Positions 13,077 through 25,552 are shown, numbered from the stretch's first letter. The stretch is DNA of 52,366 nucleotides from Temnopleurus reevesii (GCA_036244855.1 BQKZ01000463.1:96053-148418), one strand, 5' to 3'. The notes: generated by a model not told the origin, from the letters alone. Translations and numbers: made by a program.

Positions 13077-13273
13077 AATCCCTAGATTTTTTTTGTGTTC
13101 ATCTTTCTTCCATACTGCCTTTGTAACCCATCAGTACCAGAGATTTATCATTGTATTTATTGGTCACATTGTGCCTGTAGAATATTCTTGCAAAATTTCA
13201 GCAAGTCTTTGTCTTAGTTTTCATAGTTCTAGTGTGTTTCGTTTATATCAATCATTGAGATTTGTACAAGGTA

Positions 13274-13434
13274 CAGTCAAACCTCGCTATAACGAGATAA
13301 ATCATCTTTTTATATCGATACCTTGTTATATCAGGGCCAAAATACCATAAAATACAAAGAGATACGACCCCGAAAACTACCTTGTTATTACGAGATTTCG
13401 TTATATCAGTGCTCTTTATAACGAGGTTGTACTG
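13274..13434. mobile_element. Pogo/Tigger-like MITE, copy 1
   Basis: Ends CAGTCAAACCTCG and CGAGGTTGTACTG are flanked by TA on both sides (13272-13273, 13435-13436). CAGT ends with a TA target duplication are typical of Tc1/mariner-pogo elements. Related copies are at 30513, 31861, 46039, 47722 and 47817. Confidence 0.85.
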
Positions 13435-16100
13435 TACAGTAATTCTAAAGGGCCTTAATTCAAGAAGTTCCTGCTGTACAGAAAACATTATTGGCCTGTA
13501 GCCAGTTACAGATGTGATCTTTAGAATAAATGAGATTGTATACATTTTATGCAAAGGTAGCTGTTGAAAGAGCTGAATCCATCCAAAGTAAGAAGAAACT
13601 GTTGGAGTTTAGACAAAATTATAATTATTGTTTACTGTTCAGTATTTATATAGTAGAGCCCAATAGTGCCATCATAATCTTGCAAAATTGCTATCATCTG
13701 TCACATCATTATGGACAATTGTCCATTCATTTTTTACTTTGAAATTCACCATCCATAAGATTTATGTGGAATCATGCTATGAAAAAACATTTAGTCTATC
13801 TTTTATATTAAAAAATTACACAAAATTGATCTAGTTCTCCGCTACATCTTTCATAATTAGGATATATTAAAACTAAATATTCATAACTCTTAAATAGATT
13901 ATCTAGTTTTTGCAGACACTTTCATTTGCTTATTCTTCTAGTTCCAAATGAGTACAGTACAAGCCACGTTATTCTTTTTCATATATGCCTTATCTTTTGC
14001 TGTTTAATTTTATGTTTAGTTATAATTATGTGTCTGTATGACAATCTAATGGATGTATAGAACAGAAGTGTGTGTTTTCGATTACTTAATATTCATTGGT
14101 GCTCCATAAAGTGCTCTGTGAAAATTAATAACAGGCAAACATAAAATGTGGAAGAGAGTGACGCTATATTTTTGTATAACTTTGATATTTCATATTATGA
14201 TGGGAAGCATTGCGTTACAAATATGCAAGGGTCACCTAGGCATGTTTGTAATTGGAATTTTATGAATGAAAAAAAATATTTGTGTGACAGCTCATTTTTG
14301 TAATAAAAGAAATGAACAGTAAGATAATTCCAAGTTTTGTTCAATGTTTTATTTACAAAAAAGTAATGATCATATAAAACTCTGTTCGAGTTCAATCTGC
14401 TGCGACTAAAAGAATTCAACATAGAAAAATTAAGTAACACACAATTTATATTATTTGTTTAACCCTTTGAACCCTAATTTATTTGCATATTTCTTGACTA
14501 TACCCTGAATTATTGCGACAGATCAATTAAATTGGAACTAAAACTAGTAAAAGTAAAACAAAAGTCAATACTCTTTTGTAGGAATTTGAACAATTCTAAA
14601 TTTCTTGATTCTAATCACATAAATTCTGTATTAGTCTACTATAATAGTGTATTTTGCACAGAATGAAATAATGATTTATATTTCGGCCATTCAGGTTCAA
14701 AAGGTAAAAGAAATGAAATCTGTTCAATAAATTATTCAACATGCGTAATGTAGACAATCACATCTGGCTATACCTGTGTGTTCTTATTTTTAGAATACAA
14801 AAGATGGTTTGATAATGTCAGCCATACATTAATCATGAGCTTTACAAGGTTCATCTACAAAGATTTTGGTCCAGATTTATAGAATTTGTCATCTAACTAA
14901 AAGACTGACGTTGTATAACACACATAAACGCACTGATTGTTCTTGCAAAGCCTCCTCTGTAATGGTACAATTAACTACTCTAATAAAAACGCCTTTATTG
15001 GTAAAATTTAACAAAGAATTAAAAATCAAATCTTGCAAATTCAAAGTTATACAGGAATCATATATAAGTGGAATAGGCAGATTATGCATCAATAGTATGA
15101 AATTGACATAGATATTTAAAAATACACAACTGTCATTACATCCAATCCTCGGAAGAAAGCCTAACATATCTTTATCTGATTAAATAACAATTAATATCCT
15201 TCGATTAGCTATGATTGACATATTTCCACATTAAGTGGAATGTGAATGAACAAAAGCCTTTATCGTCTCATAATATGTCATTTATTTACAACAGATTGAT
15301 ATCTAACATTGGGATAAAACAATAGGCAGATTTTCCTCCTTTATTTACAAACTACTCATAAAAACTTTGGGACCACTTTCTAATTGTTTCACTTCACAAT
15401 GCACTCATTTTTTTTAAATTACAGCCATAGACATCATACAACATCTAGAATCACTTGTGTGAAAATGATTACAGTGGTCTTGATTGATTACATGCATTTT
15501 GCAAGGCAGTAGCATTTAGGGTATTTCCAAGTACTGTATATAAGTAATTGTAAAAAAATGTAGACACACATAAGATAGTGGTCCCTTACTCTTTTAGGTA
15601 GTGTTTAAAGAGTTTTGTTTCAAGCACTTATTGTAAAGTAATTCATCAGTTGTTTGATCATTTGAAAACAAATTTCATTTTTTTTAAAGTATATTTACAA
15701 ATGCACTGGAATATTTACAGGTAACTCTGCCCGAGTCAAATCCCTTAGGACTACCAAAATTTGTTTGGCTTTGGTTAATATTCACTTGAGAGGTAGAAAA
15801 CACAGGTTTTGTATGATTTCTTTCACTATAAAATATCAACTTGGGCAAATATTGGACTAAGCTCGATATAGGTAGGGTTGACTGTATTTTACACAAATGC
15901 AACTAGGAACAAATTATACGTTTCAGATGCTTTGGGCTTTCTTGTTATCTGATGGCAGGTATTTCCAAAACTAATACAAGAAAATTGGAGATAATGAATA
16001 ATTGTATACATGGTACACTCTTGATTTCAAATCATGCTTAAACAATGACTCATACTCTGATAGCAAGGATTAATGCACACCAGACTATTCAAAAGGAGAT

Positions 16101-16278
16101 GTTGCTACGAAGTTGAAATTGATTGCTACTGAACAGCAAATCAATTGATCAATTGAAACTTAAAACGTGTAAGTTTATTTGAGCACAGTCTATTCTTTTA
16201 ACGGGATGTGCTTAAAACAAAGATTTTGATTGGTGTAGGCCGATTAACTTGCAATTGATCACAACTTTCTAGGAACAT
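16101..16278. mobile_element. Foldback MITE, family B copy 4
   Basis: Left GTTGCTACGAAGTTGAAATT, right CACAACTTTCTAGGAACATT, with AAAGATTTTGATTGGTG in the core. Degenerate relative to copies 1 and 5. Confidence 0.65.
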
Positions 16279-17720
16279 TGGGTGAAAATAAAGAGTGTAT
16301 TCAAAGAAGTTTCTTCGATTACTTCATCAATTTTGAATAGACTCCGGCTTTCACAATGAGTGGGCGAAGCAACGCCTCACTCACAAAACATGGACCATAG
16401 ACCTACAATTCATAGTACCTGATGTTTATTGCAAAAAGAGAGTAACTTGCTTGTTTAGTTCCTTGTGTTTTAAGGGTAGTTTTTAATTATTTCATTTTAC
16501 TATGGGCTTCATATCACCACTGAACCTCATTGTTCCTAGTGTTTAACCGTGTGAGCTAGTCTTCGTACAAGTTGTATTTTGATGAAAAACCTTCACTATT
16601 TTAGAAACAAAACACCTAATTAATGTCAAGGTTATGAAGGAGAGTTGGTTTTGTGAAAACTACCAACTAGCAAATTATCATTTTTGCCCTCAGATACCCT
16701 TGAAATACAAAAGGATAGGGGAAAAGTTATTTTGTTTTCCAGATCAGATGTCATGTGTGCCAACAACAAACAACTAATTATATATACTCTGGTGACAATA
16801 GCCACTCAAAGGTAGAGCTGCAGAGAAAAATGTTGATGTCAATGAACTATTGTATATACATAATGTAAATTTGTGCAAAATTAATATTATAAAATTGCAA
16901 ATGAAATATAGTAAATGCAATTGAATAACATTGAGCTGTGAGAACAGGCATGCAAATATTTATTAAATAATTGAGACAATTGAAATAAATTGCCTTTTGT
17001 CACATTTCATAGCTGGTTAGAAACTATGATCATAATATTCTGGCCCACTGTAATAATAGAAAGAGTACAATTGGTCATTAGAAATGTGTTTACAGATCTT
17101 TGAATACAAATACTTATCTTACAACATATTTGATTGAAAATTTGCTTTAAAGGTGTGATTATGAATAACAAAGAGAAACACTAATACAAAAGTTAAAAAA
17201 AAAAGGAATACAAATACAGAACCATGAATATTGAAAGAAAACATTGCTTAATTCCTTGCATTATCGAGATATGTAAAATGTAATAACTAAATACTGATTA
17301 GCTTTCAAGTTTAAAAATAAAATTACGGCCACACTTGATTCAAGGTGTAAATTAATTAAGCAATCAATGATTCCAAGTGCAACTTCCTGGAATATAACCA
17401 CAATAAAGAAAGAAAAAAAAGAGACATTTCTATTTGCTAGAGAAAATGATTTCAAATAATCGGACAAGTATTCACAAGCATGACCTACCTTCTAAGCAAG
17501 CTTCAACAAACCCTCAGTTGAAAAATAGTGCTATAGAAAATACAAAATTCTCGAGTCATTTCCTTTTTAACTTAATACATTGTATGTCTCAGTTAAATGC
17601 TATTATACAACCTTGTTCCCTAATTAAAGATTTGTTAATGTGATGATTTCAATGTGTGTAAATATGTTTAGACTGTAGCACAACTTTGTTGAATGCCTTT
17701 ATGAATCCAGCTGAATACTC

Positions 17721-20700
17721 TTAAAGTCCTGCTTGCTTCTTTTGCCAAAGGTTCCATGAACATGCTCTTTTCCTGTCGCAGAAGATAAACAGATAATCCA
17801 TTCATAGATACGGTGCATGAGGGTAATAAATCGTTCATTACAAATTTCTTGAAAGGTTATGTTAGTAGAATCTTGATATTGCCTTTATTAATTGTAAATC
17901 ATTAATAGGTTTTATAATTCATTAAAAAATATATTAATATACAGGTAATATATATAATAATTTGAACATTAGGATGTGATAAAAACATGTAAACATAATG
18001 CAGCGAGAAGAACACAGATCATATAACATTCTGGAATTCAGTTTTTTAAATCATCATGTTTTAGCACATGCGGCTTCATTTGTTATTATCAATAACATGT
18101 ATTCATATAGATATTGCTGTGATAGTTGCAATGCTTACCCATAGAGCTGCTTGAAATTGTAAGGTATCTCACGCCAGGCTTGCCCAATCAGTCTTGTGAT
18201 CTCTGTACTGTTTAATGCAGGCCAGCCACTAATGAAATATATACAATCAAATGGTAATAATGAATTGAATTATAATTCTTGAAGGTTGCATTCGTGGAAG
18301 AACAATCAGAAGACTTTATGGTACAACAAACTATCTTTTTGCCAAGAGGTATTACTGAAAACATAATCATCAACATTTCGAGAGTGGGTAGGTGCTTTCT
18401 AGGACCACACACATTTTAAAGAAAGAAATCTTGTATCATGAAGCCTTCTATGCACTAAATTTGTATATCTTTCTTTAATTGGGTGGAGAGTAGTTGGTAG
18501 AATTGTGTCAATTTTTCAAATCTACTTGAAATATCAAATTATTCCCTGGCTATCAATACAAAAATAAACTTTCCTAGAGATACAGAGAGCAGTCTTAATG
18601 CATTTATCATGCATAAATCAGAATGGCGCCTTCTTTCTAAAGAGCCATCAAGAGGCAACACGCAATACCTCTCAAAGGAACTACATGTGAACAAATCTCA
18701 GTTGATTTAATTGTTCAATGGCATGTGGATGAATCTGGAAAAATTGCTGGTACAATTCATATCTACTGAAGATGTGAACGTGTTTTTTAATTTTCTTAGG
18801 TGCATCATCCAAGGAGAATCCCAATAGTCTAAATTGGTACTTTGAACACCTACTGACATTTTACTCACTCTTGGAACCTCTTGAGGTTGACCTTGGTGAA
18901 CAGATCAAATCCATCTAGTCTTGATTTGTTGTAAGATGTCTGCTGACCAAGAAGGGACTTCAACACCAATGGGTCATTTCCAACATCTAGGATGATTTCA
19001 ACGGTCTGTCTCACTGGTTGAAAGAGGGCTGCCTCAAATGGATTGGCACTGGTGCAGGACATGCCACGGGTAGAACCAGGGACCTGGTTCCTTGAATTGC
19101 TCGTTAGAGTGCAGTTGATGTAGCCAAAGGTTGGGTTGCTATCAGAATCTGGTACAAGGTTTTGGTTGATGATATTCCCTGACTGGCGTGCCTCAGTAGC
19201 ATCCAAAAGAGGCTGTTGTTGAGAGATGAGATGTATCTTCTGGGTGTCTTGGCTATACTGTGGACCAGGGAACTGTTGAAGATTAATAGGAGGCATTGAA
19301 AAACTGGTTGGATCAAAAGAGCCTTGCTGCAATGGTATGAAGGTAGCAGAATCTCGTTGATTGTAAGGCTCATTCAAATCTTCATGACAGAGAAAAGAAA
19401 GGTTTCCCTTCTTTTCTACAGCAGGCAGAGACATCTGGTTGCAGGAGAAGGTAGGTACAGAAAGTACAACTGGCTGCAAAGAAGACTGCTCTAGAGAACG
19501 GTTTTCACTCTTTTGATTCACCTTTGACAGTGTAGGAATATATTTCACCCCTGTTTCATTTCTGAGCAGATCAGCTAAGGAACTTCTGCACTGAGGTAGA
19601 TCTTGGGTAGAGCTATGGCTTCCTTGTGATGATTCCTGATCAATGGTCTTACTGCTGCTGAAGCCATCATCAAGGGAACCAGTACCCCAGCTTGAACTGG
19701 TGGAGGAGGAATTCATCTGACTAGACCTTGAGACATCCAGGTCAACTGTACTCTCTGAACACATCATATCACTCAGAGAGCTGCTTGCCAAGAGACTATC
19801 CTGAGTGTTTTCTGTGCTTGGATACTCCAAATCTTCTCCTGTCATGCCATCATCTTGAAGATACTCATCACTTATTTCTTCAACCTGTTGACTTTCAAGG
19901 ATTTTCCCAAAATGTTGGTGACTCAATTGTGTAGAAATGGCTTTGGTCTTCCTTGAAGACTTATTGGTTGTCGCAGACTTATGATTCAGACTGGTTACAA
20001 GCTCCTTCATAGACTCCATGGTCACTGGTGTGTTTGGAGGAATCTCTTTCTGGAACCCATCTGTATAACATGGAAATGAGATTCTGTAGAATGACAATAT
20101 CAGTAGTGAATGGATGAAACTTGTTTTTAAAAAAACGTATCAATAGATTTAAACAATTGTCCACCCTCCTCACTTTTTGAGGAAAAATTTCCTGGCAAAT
20201 TTAGGTCTAAGGTGAAAAATACAGTAAAAGTAATAGTCTGATATTACCGCAATAGATTAGACTTACTGCTGAAAAACTAGTATTTCTTCATTGTTAACGA
20301 TTAAAAGTATGGTTTATTTGTATTTTTTCAACTATTTGCTAATTTGTGCATGCAATATTCTTATGAAGTATACAACTCAGGTAAAAAAAACAACATATGC
20401 ACTCTCTGAACACTGTGAAAAATAATAATAGACTGTTACACTGTTACACAGTCTGATAAAACAATCTGATAAAGCTTGTAAAATGCTGATAGTGACTCAC
20501 TGTCAAACACTAATGATAGTCTGAAAGGTCAATAAAATTTGATCAAATATAGGGGCCAGAAAATGATTTTGAAAAATTAGCATTAATTTGAAGGAGATGG
20601 AGGAACTTTATTTTACGAATACTCAAAGGAATTTTCGTTATGCAACTATAAAAATTTAGACTGTACAACCCCACTCCTTTGGGTAAAGATAAAAAATAGC

Positions 20701-22794
20701 CCACTCTTATGTCCATTTTAACCAGTTTGAAAAAGGATCTTGATTAATTTCCAATCAGAACTTAGTTTGCCAAGGAGGTCTTGAATTTTCATTTGCTGAT
20801 TACAATTTTACAATCTCTATATACATGTAAGTAGAACTTACCAATCAAAGTAGACAAAGGAGCACTGAATGAAAGATATCCAGCATCATTGGTTTGAGTT
20901 ATATTCATGTCCAGGCACAGTCCTGCTATCTTATCCTCCAAGAACTGAATGTAATCGCTTGTCTTCTTCAGAACATAGTACTGGGAAAATGATGAATGAG
21001 AATGAATCATTTATTTCTCTTCCATTTTATTGGTTCGCATTTAATATATTTTCCCATGAGAGTGATAGTTTCGTGAGTAACTTTTTAGTATCATCCCCTA
21101 AGTCTTTGAAGGCATCTTACGCTTCTGCCACTCTCTGCTGAGTTAAAATATTTATCATTGCATTTTATATGTGGCTTTGAATGATTCAGTCATGGATATA
21201 TAAACAATTATAAATCTATAATTCAATGAAATCGTCTTTGATTTTACGGTGGATTTATTGAAAAAAATTATAGATGAACAATTAAACTAACAAATACAAA
21301 GTACTTTTTTGTAATCATAACTCTAAAACAGTAAGTTTGGTCATGTATATTTAGTAATAACACATATCCATACATCTGTAAAATAAGGTGAAAAAATAAG
21401 GCTGCACAGGTGGAAACATGTTACTTCTTGTTTTCTATTACTGTAAGCTAAAGTAGTCTATCAACAATTATCTTCAAAGAAAAAAGAAAACGGGGAGGGG
21501 CAAGGAAACTCAGCTGCCACTACTCATATTACCTTTGTCTCTGGTTCACTGGGCTCACACGTAGGAAGCACACTAATTATTTTCCTGATGGCAAGGTTCA
21601 AGCTGTAATGTCTTTGCCTGAATCATTAAGAGAAGTTAAAATATCCACTTTAATACATGAAAGTTAATTAAGTTAGGCCATTTCTTGTGATGTTGGAATG
21701 GTTATGTTGCAACTTGTGAGCTGCAGTAATTATACTATTACCCAAATGCAGTTTTTCAATAGCAAATTAGACTTAGAGCATGTTCATAGTTTGTTTGAAC
21801 AAAATCGATCAAGAAATGGCTCAATTATGCAAAATAGAAATTGATGCTGCGGTCGGTCTCCCAAACACAACATACTTTACATACAAAATGAAAGCGAAGT
21901 CATCCACCGGAGACAATACGACCGATCACTCTGCCCACTCCAGGCAGACGCCCCCTGTGCGAAACTCCGAAAGCACTCACTCACTGAGCACACTATTTTA
22001 TATGAACAATGGCCGATGGGTATGGTTGGTATGGTACTTTATAGTTTATTCCCAATCGTTAAAAGACATATAATATACAACATGATACGAAATAAGAATA
22101 CATTTGGCAAATTTACATGTGAACAAAAACATAACTTGCAAATAATAAGATCGATTGGCGCGTTCAACGTAAGATACGCCAGAATATGTGCAAAAATCTT
22201 CTCCTAATTTAGTACAGTTAAAGTTATATTCAGGCATGTATGTAAAGCAACTTGTGAATACATCAGCCCGTTTCACATCACTTTCTGCATCTCAACCATT
22301 ACGAATCTAAACTGGGGCCTAGCCTAGGCCGTAGCGCGGCGTAGGCGCTAGGCCTTAGGCGCTAGGCCTACCTTCCGACCTTAATAAAAGTTTAAACATG
22401 TATTTTTATTCGCACAATCATTATGTAGGGGGGCCTATGCAAACATGGATTTTTCTGTCCATACTCCACTAGAGGCTAGAGCCTCTATTTCATTAAATTA
22501 AAGTCAATGTACTGCACCATACCTTTCATGGATTCGATGCATCATCCGTTTATCCTCTAACTCGTCTGGCGACGGTCCACGTTTCTTTGAAGACTTTGGC
22601 TTTGCCTTTGTCTTTTTCTTTGAGTTTGAGTTTGAGGTTGACTTCATCGTTGAGTTTAACCTTGAACTTGAAGTCAAGGATTTCACATTTTCATTTTCAC
22701 CACATTTTTTGCTCCGAGTCAATTCCGCTTTATTTGCATGCGCAGGTGATATCCTTGACGTGGACTTGGGTTTTCTTGACTTGAATTTCCGCAT
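17721..22794 (-). CDS. MEIOSIN-like protein with bHLH and HMG box, 6 exons, 609 aa
   Basis: Exons on the minus strand: 22794-22523, 21617-21533, 20980-20842, 20060-18869, 18228-18139, 17772-17721. All phases agree and give 610 codons. An in-frame TAG lies 15 nt upstream of the ATG. Residues 1-80 are Lys/Ser-rich. The bHLH spans about 82-137: basic region HRIHERQRH (H86, E90, R93), helix 1 NLAIRKIISVLP, helix 2 VLKKTSDYIQFLEDKI. A long Ser/Gln-rich disordered middle follows. The HMG box covers about 546-605: GFDLF, a WPALNS loop, LIGQAW with W581, then QLYGKRA with Y592 and A596. In mouse, MEIOSIN (BHMG1) combines these domains and works with STRA8 to switch on meiotic genes. The assignment rests on architecture and HMG spacing, not on a search; an unrelated bHLH-HMG protein is possible. 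Confidence 0.75.
22317..22376. repeat. GC-rich GCGCTAGGCCT palindromic repeat
   Basis: Repeated GGCGCTAGGCCT and CCTAGGCC words, partly palindromic, in an otherwise AT-rich intron about 150 bp downstream of exon 1 of the MEIOSIN-like gene. Confidence 0.6.
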
Positions 22795-23212
22795 ATTAGG
22801 ATTAGGCTACTATTGTAGGCCTCGACCTCGTCTCTATCAAAATGGAGCAATTAAAGATTTTTACTAGCAAAGCGCAATGCAAAATCATGATCTGGTTTTT
22901 GTCAATTTTGATTGGTTGAAAGTTGGAGCAAAGCCTTTATCCTAGTCTTAATTCTTTGTCTGTATTACAAATTATTTCTTAAATTACTTAAGAGAATAGA
23001 CATAACATGTTTATTGAACTTAATATAACTAATAGATAATATAGAATTCATTTCATTATTGATAATCCCTAATATTTGATGAATTTCTTGTTGTGTCTAT
23101 ATAGGTGTAATGAAATTTAAACTGGTGTCAAAGACTATTCTAAATATGATGCCCACGTGACCAAACTAATCGCCGACTGCTAGTGATTCGTTGGTTCGTT
23201 TACTCCAAAGAA
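22795..23212. promoter_or_regulatory. Putative bidirectional promoter
   Basis: These 418 bp separate the two divergent start codons, so both promoters and 5' UTRs must lie here unless unseen 5' exons exist. ATTGG at 22911-22915 reads as a CCAAT box towards the minus-strand gene, about 120 bp upstream of its ATG. No clear TATA box was assigned. Promoter function is inferred from position. Confidence 0.45.
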
Positions 23213-25552
23213 ATGGCGTCAGTTCGTGGAAAGGAGATTAATTCACTACAATATGTCACTGAAATGAATGAGGGAATCTCTCTCCTTGAATGCCAATCAA
23301 ATGTATCCAAGTCAAACCTAAAGTTTTACAGTGAAAGCATCAACAAGATATCGAAGGTATGACTCAGTGTCCCACACATTGTTATTTGTGTTATGCTTGT
23401 GACCTCCCTATGTATGTTACACGCGACATCGAATGCCCGAGACGGAGTCTGACATGTCTGAGGTCTGAGTACAAAGGGAAATGGTGAAAATTAATTCTGA
23501 TTTTTTAGACATTTATTATTAGATACAGAGTATTTTGCCAAATCCTGAAATAAGGCCCCGCCCAGGCTCCACTCAATCCAAGGCCCAGCTATTTTTTTAG
23601 ACGGAATTCTTTGTGCAAAGAAATTTCACTCAGACAAAAATAAAACATTTTTTCTTTTGAAAAAAAGAACAAAAAATGTCTGATTTCTAAGATTTCTTTG
23701 TACAAAGATATCTGTTTATCTCTGGGCGCAGACAAAATGAACAGAAGTCGATGGAGGGGTGGACTATTTCATGAATATATGTGCTTTATAATGCATTAAT
23801 GGGCGTTCTCATGATATAGTCCCCTCCTCCAGAAATGTACGTTCATCTATGATCTAGTCAGTGGCCGGGGAGGCGGGGACCCAATTCACATAGATCTTTG
23901 TACACTTGTACACAATAAAAACCTGAACGGGACTACAAAAGAGAGATGGACCATTTCTTGATTTGGCCTTGTGTTGTGCTTATGTAGGTAGGTATGTTTT
24001 CATTAATAAGATAAGGCTCAATAGCTGTCCTTCACAACTGACCTTAACAATAAAGAATAATAAAAAATAAAATAAATAACACAGAGCCAGGGTCATGTTT
24101 GTTTTTTATAATATTTTTTGTCATGGCTGTGCTGTGTCTGTTTACTACAGTTAGGCCTACATGTAAAAAATTGTTAAACACAACACCTTTTTTAAATATG
24201 GTGAACAACACAGACATAGGGAATGTTGTTCAAAGTTGCAATTGATCACAAGTTGCAGTTGATCAGAACGCGCCAATCAAAATCATTGTCTCATGCGCGT
24301 CTTGTTAAATGCGCATACCGTATGCGAATAAAATGCGCGTTACAATTATCAAAGTTGCAGTTGATTTGCAGTTGATTTTGAGCAACACCCCCATAGTCAT
24401 ATATCTTCTTATGATTTTCACATGCATTCATCAAAGTATAAACTCACAAATTACCATGTTTTGTGAAGCAGGCATTCAAAAAGGCATAATGAATCGTGAT
24501 GCAATACCAAATTACCAGAAAATTATTCCCTGTCCTTGCCTGGGCAATTGTAGTGACAATGTCAAGAATGAGATTTAAGTCTTATAATTTGTAAATATTA
24601 TATCCCCAGGAGGTCGAAGATGCTATGCTTAGGAAGAAATGGTCATCCCAGCTGAAGGTCGATGTAGGTACAGACCATGAACGTATTCAGTCACCAGTAG
24701 ATGATGCAGAAGTGATATGCACAGAGCTGAGAACATCTCCTGAAGACATTGAAGGTGAGGACAGACAAACTTAGGGCATGTTGCCAGAAACCTCAATCAA
24801 TTGCAAATTGCAGTTGATTTGCACACACCAATCAAAATTGTTGTTTCATGCATGCCTTGTTAACATTGCAGATTGGGTCATGTCGTGAAATAAGCCACCT
24901 CTCTAGTCCTGCATGCGTCTCTTGTGTACAAAGTCTATGGAGATTTTCAATGAGTCCACCGCCGCTGATGAAATGAATGCAAGTCTAATGGGAGTGTGGA
25001 CTATTTCATGATAATGCCGCAGATTGTACACAAATGAAATTCAATTTGCCACTGAAATTGATCTCAACTTTCTAGCAACACCCCTTAGATCATTTGACAG
25101 TACACTTTGCAGGGTGAAATCCTTGTTTAATTTTTTTTAATCGCAACTACATGTATGATCAACCCTCCTCCCGATGAAGAGAATTGAAAAAGATTTTTAC
25201 ACCAGCAGTTTGTATTATGTGTTGAACCTATATAATGTTGTATTATTTGTTGAAGCATTATAAGATCTGTGATATTATTGAAAAAAAAAATAATTACATC
25301 ACTTCTATGAGAGCTAAAATATTTCATTCAGAATATTATGTGGTAAAATTGCTAGATCGCTTGCTATCATCTGCCATGCTGCTCTGAAGATCATCCAGTC
25401 TTTGCATTGATTTAGATAAATTGCACTAATATTATTGTTTTCTTTTATTTTCTTAAAAAGATGTAAAATCAGCACTCAAACAGAAGCAGTCATGTCTACA
25501 GGACACCATCAAGGCATTGACTAAAGAGATCGCTGAACTCAATGGTACATGA
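23213..25552 (+). CDS. Small coiled-coil protein of unknown function, 3 exons, 126 aa
   Basis: Exons 23213-23356, 24610-24754 and 25461-25552 join in frame (phases 0 and 1) to 127 codons. Donors are GTATGA and GTGAGG; acceptors are CCCCAG and AAAAAG. The product is polar and mostly helical in appearance, with no signal peptide or membrane segment. The N-terminus reads MASVRGKEINSLQYVTEMNE. Residues 97-124 (DVKSALKQKQ, CLQDTIKALTKEIAEL) form a likely coiled coil. I do not recognise the family. Size and composition would suit a small kinetochore, spindle or scaffold subunit, but that is a guess. It is head to head with the MEIOSIN-like gene and may share its promoter. A possible AATAAA is at 26380-26385. 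Confidence 0.7.
23753..23832. mobile_element. Foldback fragment, family C (TTTCATGA type)
   Basis: GGAGGGGTGGACTATTTCAT on the left pairs with TCATGATATAGTCCCCTCC on the right. The words match the ends of the element at 24876-25018. It lies in intron 1 of the small coiled-coil gene. Confidence 0.5.
24235..24388. mobile_element. Foldback MITE, family B copy 5
   Basis: Starts GTTGTTCAAAGTTGCAATTG, ends GATTTTGAGCAACAC. The core has CGCGCCAATCAAAATCATTG and TTAAATGCGCATACCG, closely matching copy 7 at 33106. It lies in intron 1 of the small coiled-coil gene. Confidence 0.8.
24779..25081. mobile_element. Foldback MITE, family B copy 6, interrupted
   Basis: The left half runs 24779-24875 and the right half 25019-25081, ending CTTTCTAGCAACA. 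They are split by the 143-bp element at 24876-25018. It lies in intron 2 of the small coiled-coil gene. Confidence 0.75.
24876..25018. mobile_element. hAT-like MITE (family C) nested in a family B MITE
   Basis: Flanked by an exact 8-bp direct repeat GCAGATTG (24868-24875 and 25019-25026), the hAT hallmark. Ends GGTCATGTCGTGAAATA and TATTTCATGATAATGCC are imperfect inverted repeats. Confidence 0.75.

Larger units (their letters stand above)
10166..17720. other. Intergenic region between convergent genes
   Basis: This holds the B3GALNT2 3' UTR and, at the far end, the 3' UTR of the minus-strand MEIOSIN-like gene. A possible AATAAA for B3GALNT2 is at 10651-10656. Foldback or MITE elements occur at 10784-11309, 12626-12758, 12901-13076, 13274-13434 and 16101-16278. 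I found no credible exon and no RNA gene in the remainder. Confidence 0.6.

Noticed and set aside
17721..17772. Alternative reading of the last MEIOSIN-like exon (EKSMFMEPLAKEASRTL)
   Set aside because: It looks protein-like, but the exon before it ends in phase 2, which forces the GKRACSWNL frame. That frame also places the conserved Ala four residues after Tyr592.
18865..18870. Stop codon at the end of the large MEIOSIN-like exon taken as the protein end
   Set aside because: The TGA lies within a good donor (GTGAGT at 18868). Splicing there in phase 2 continues the HMG box with correct helix spacing.
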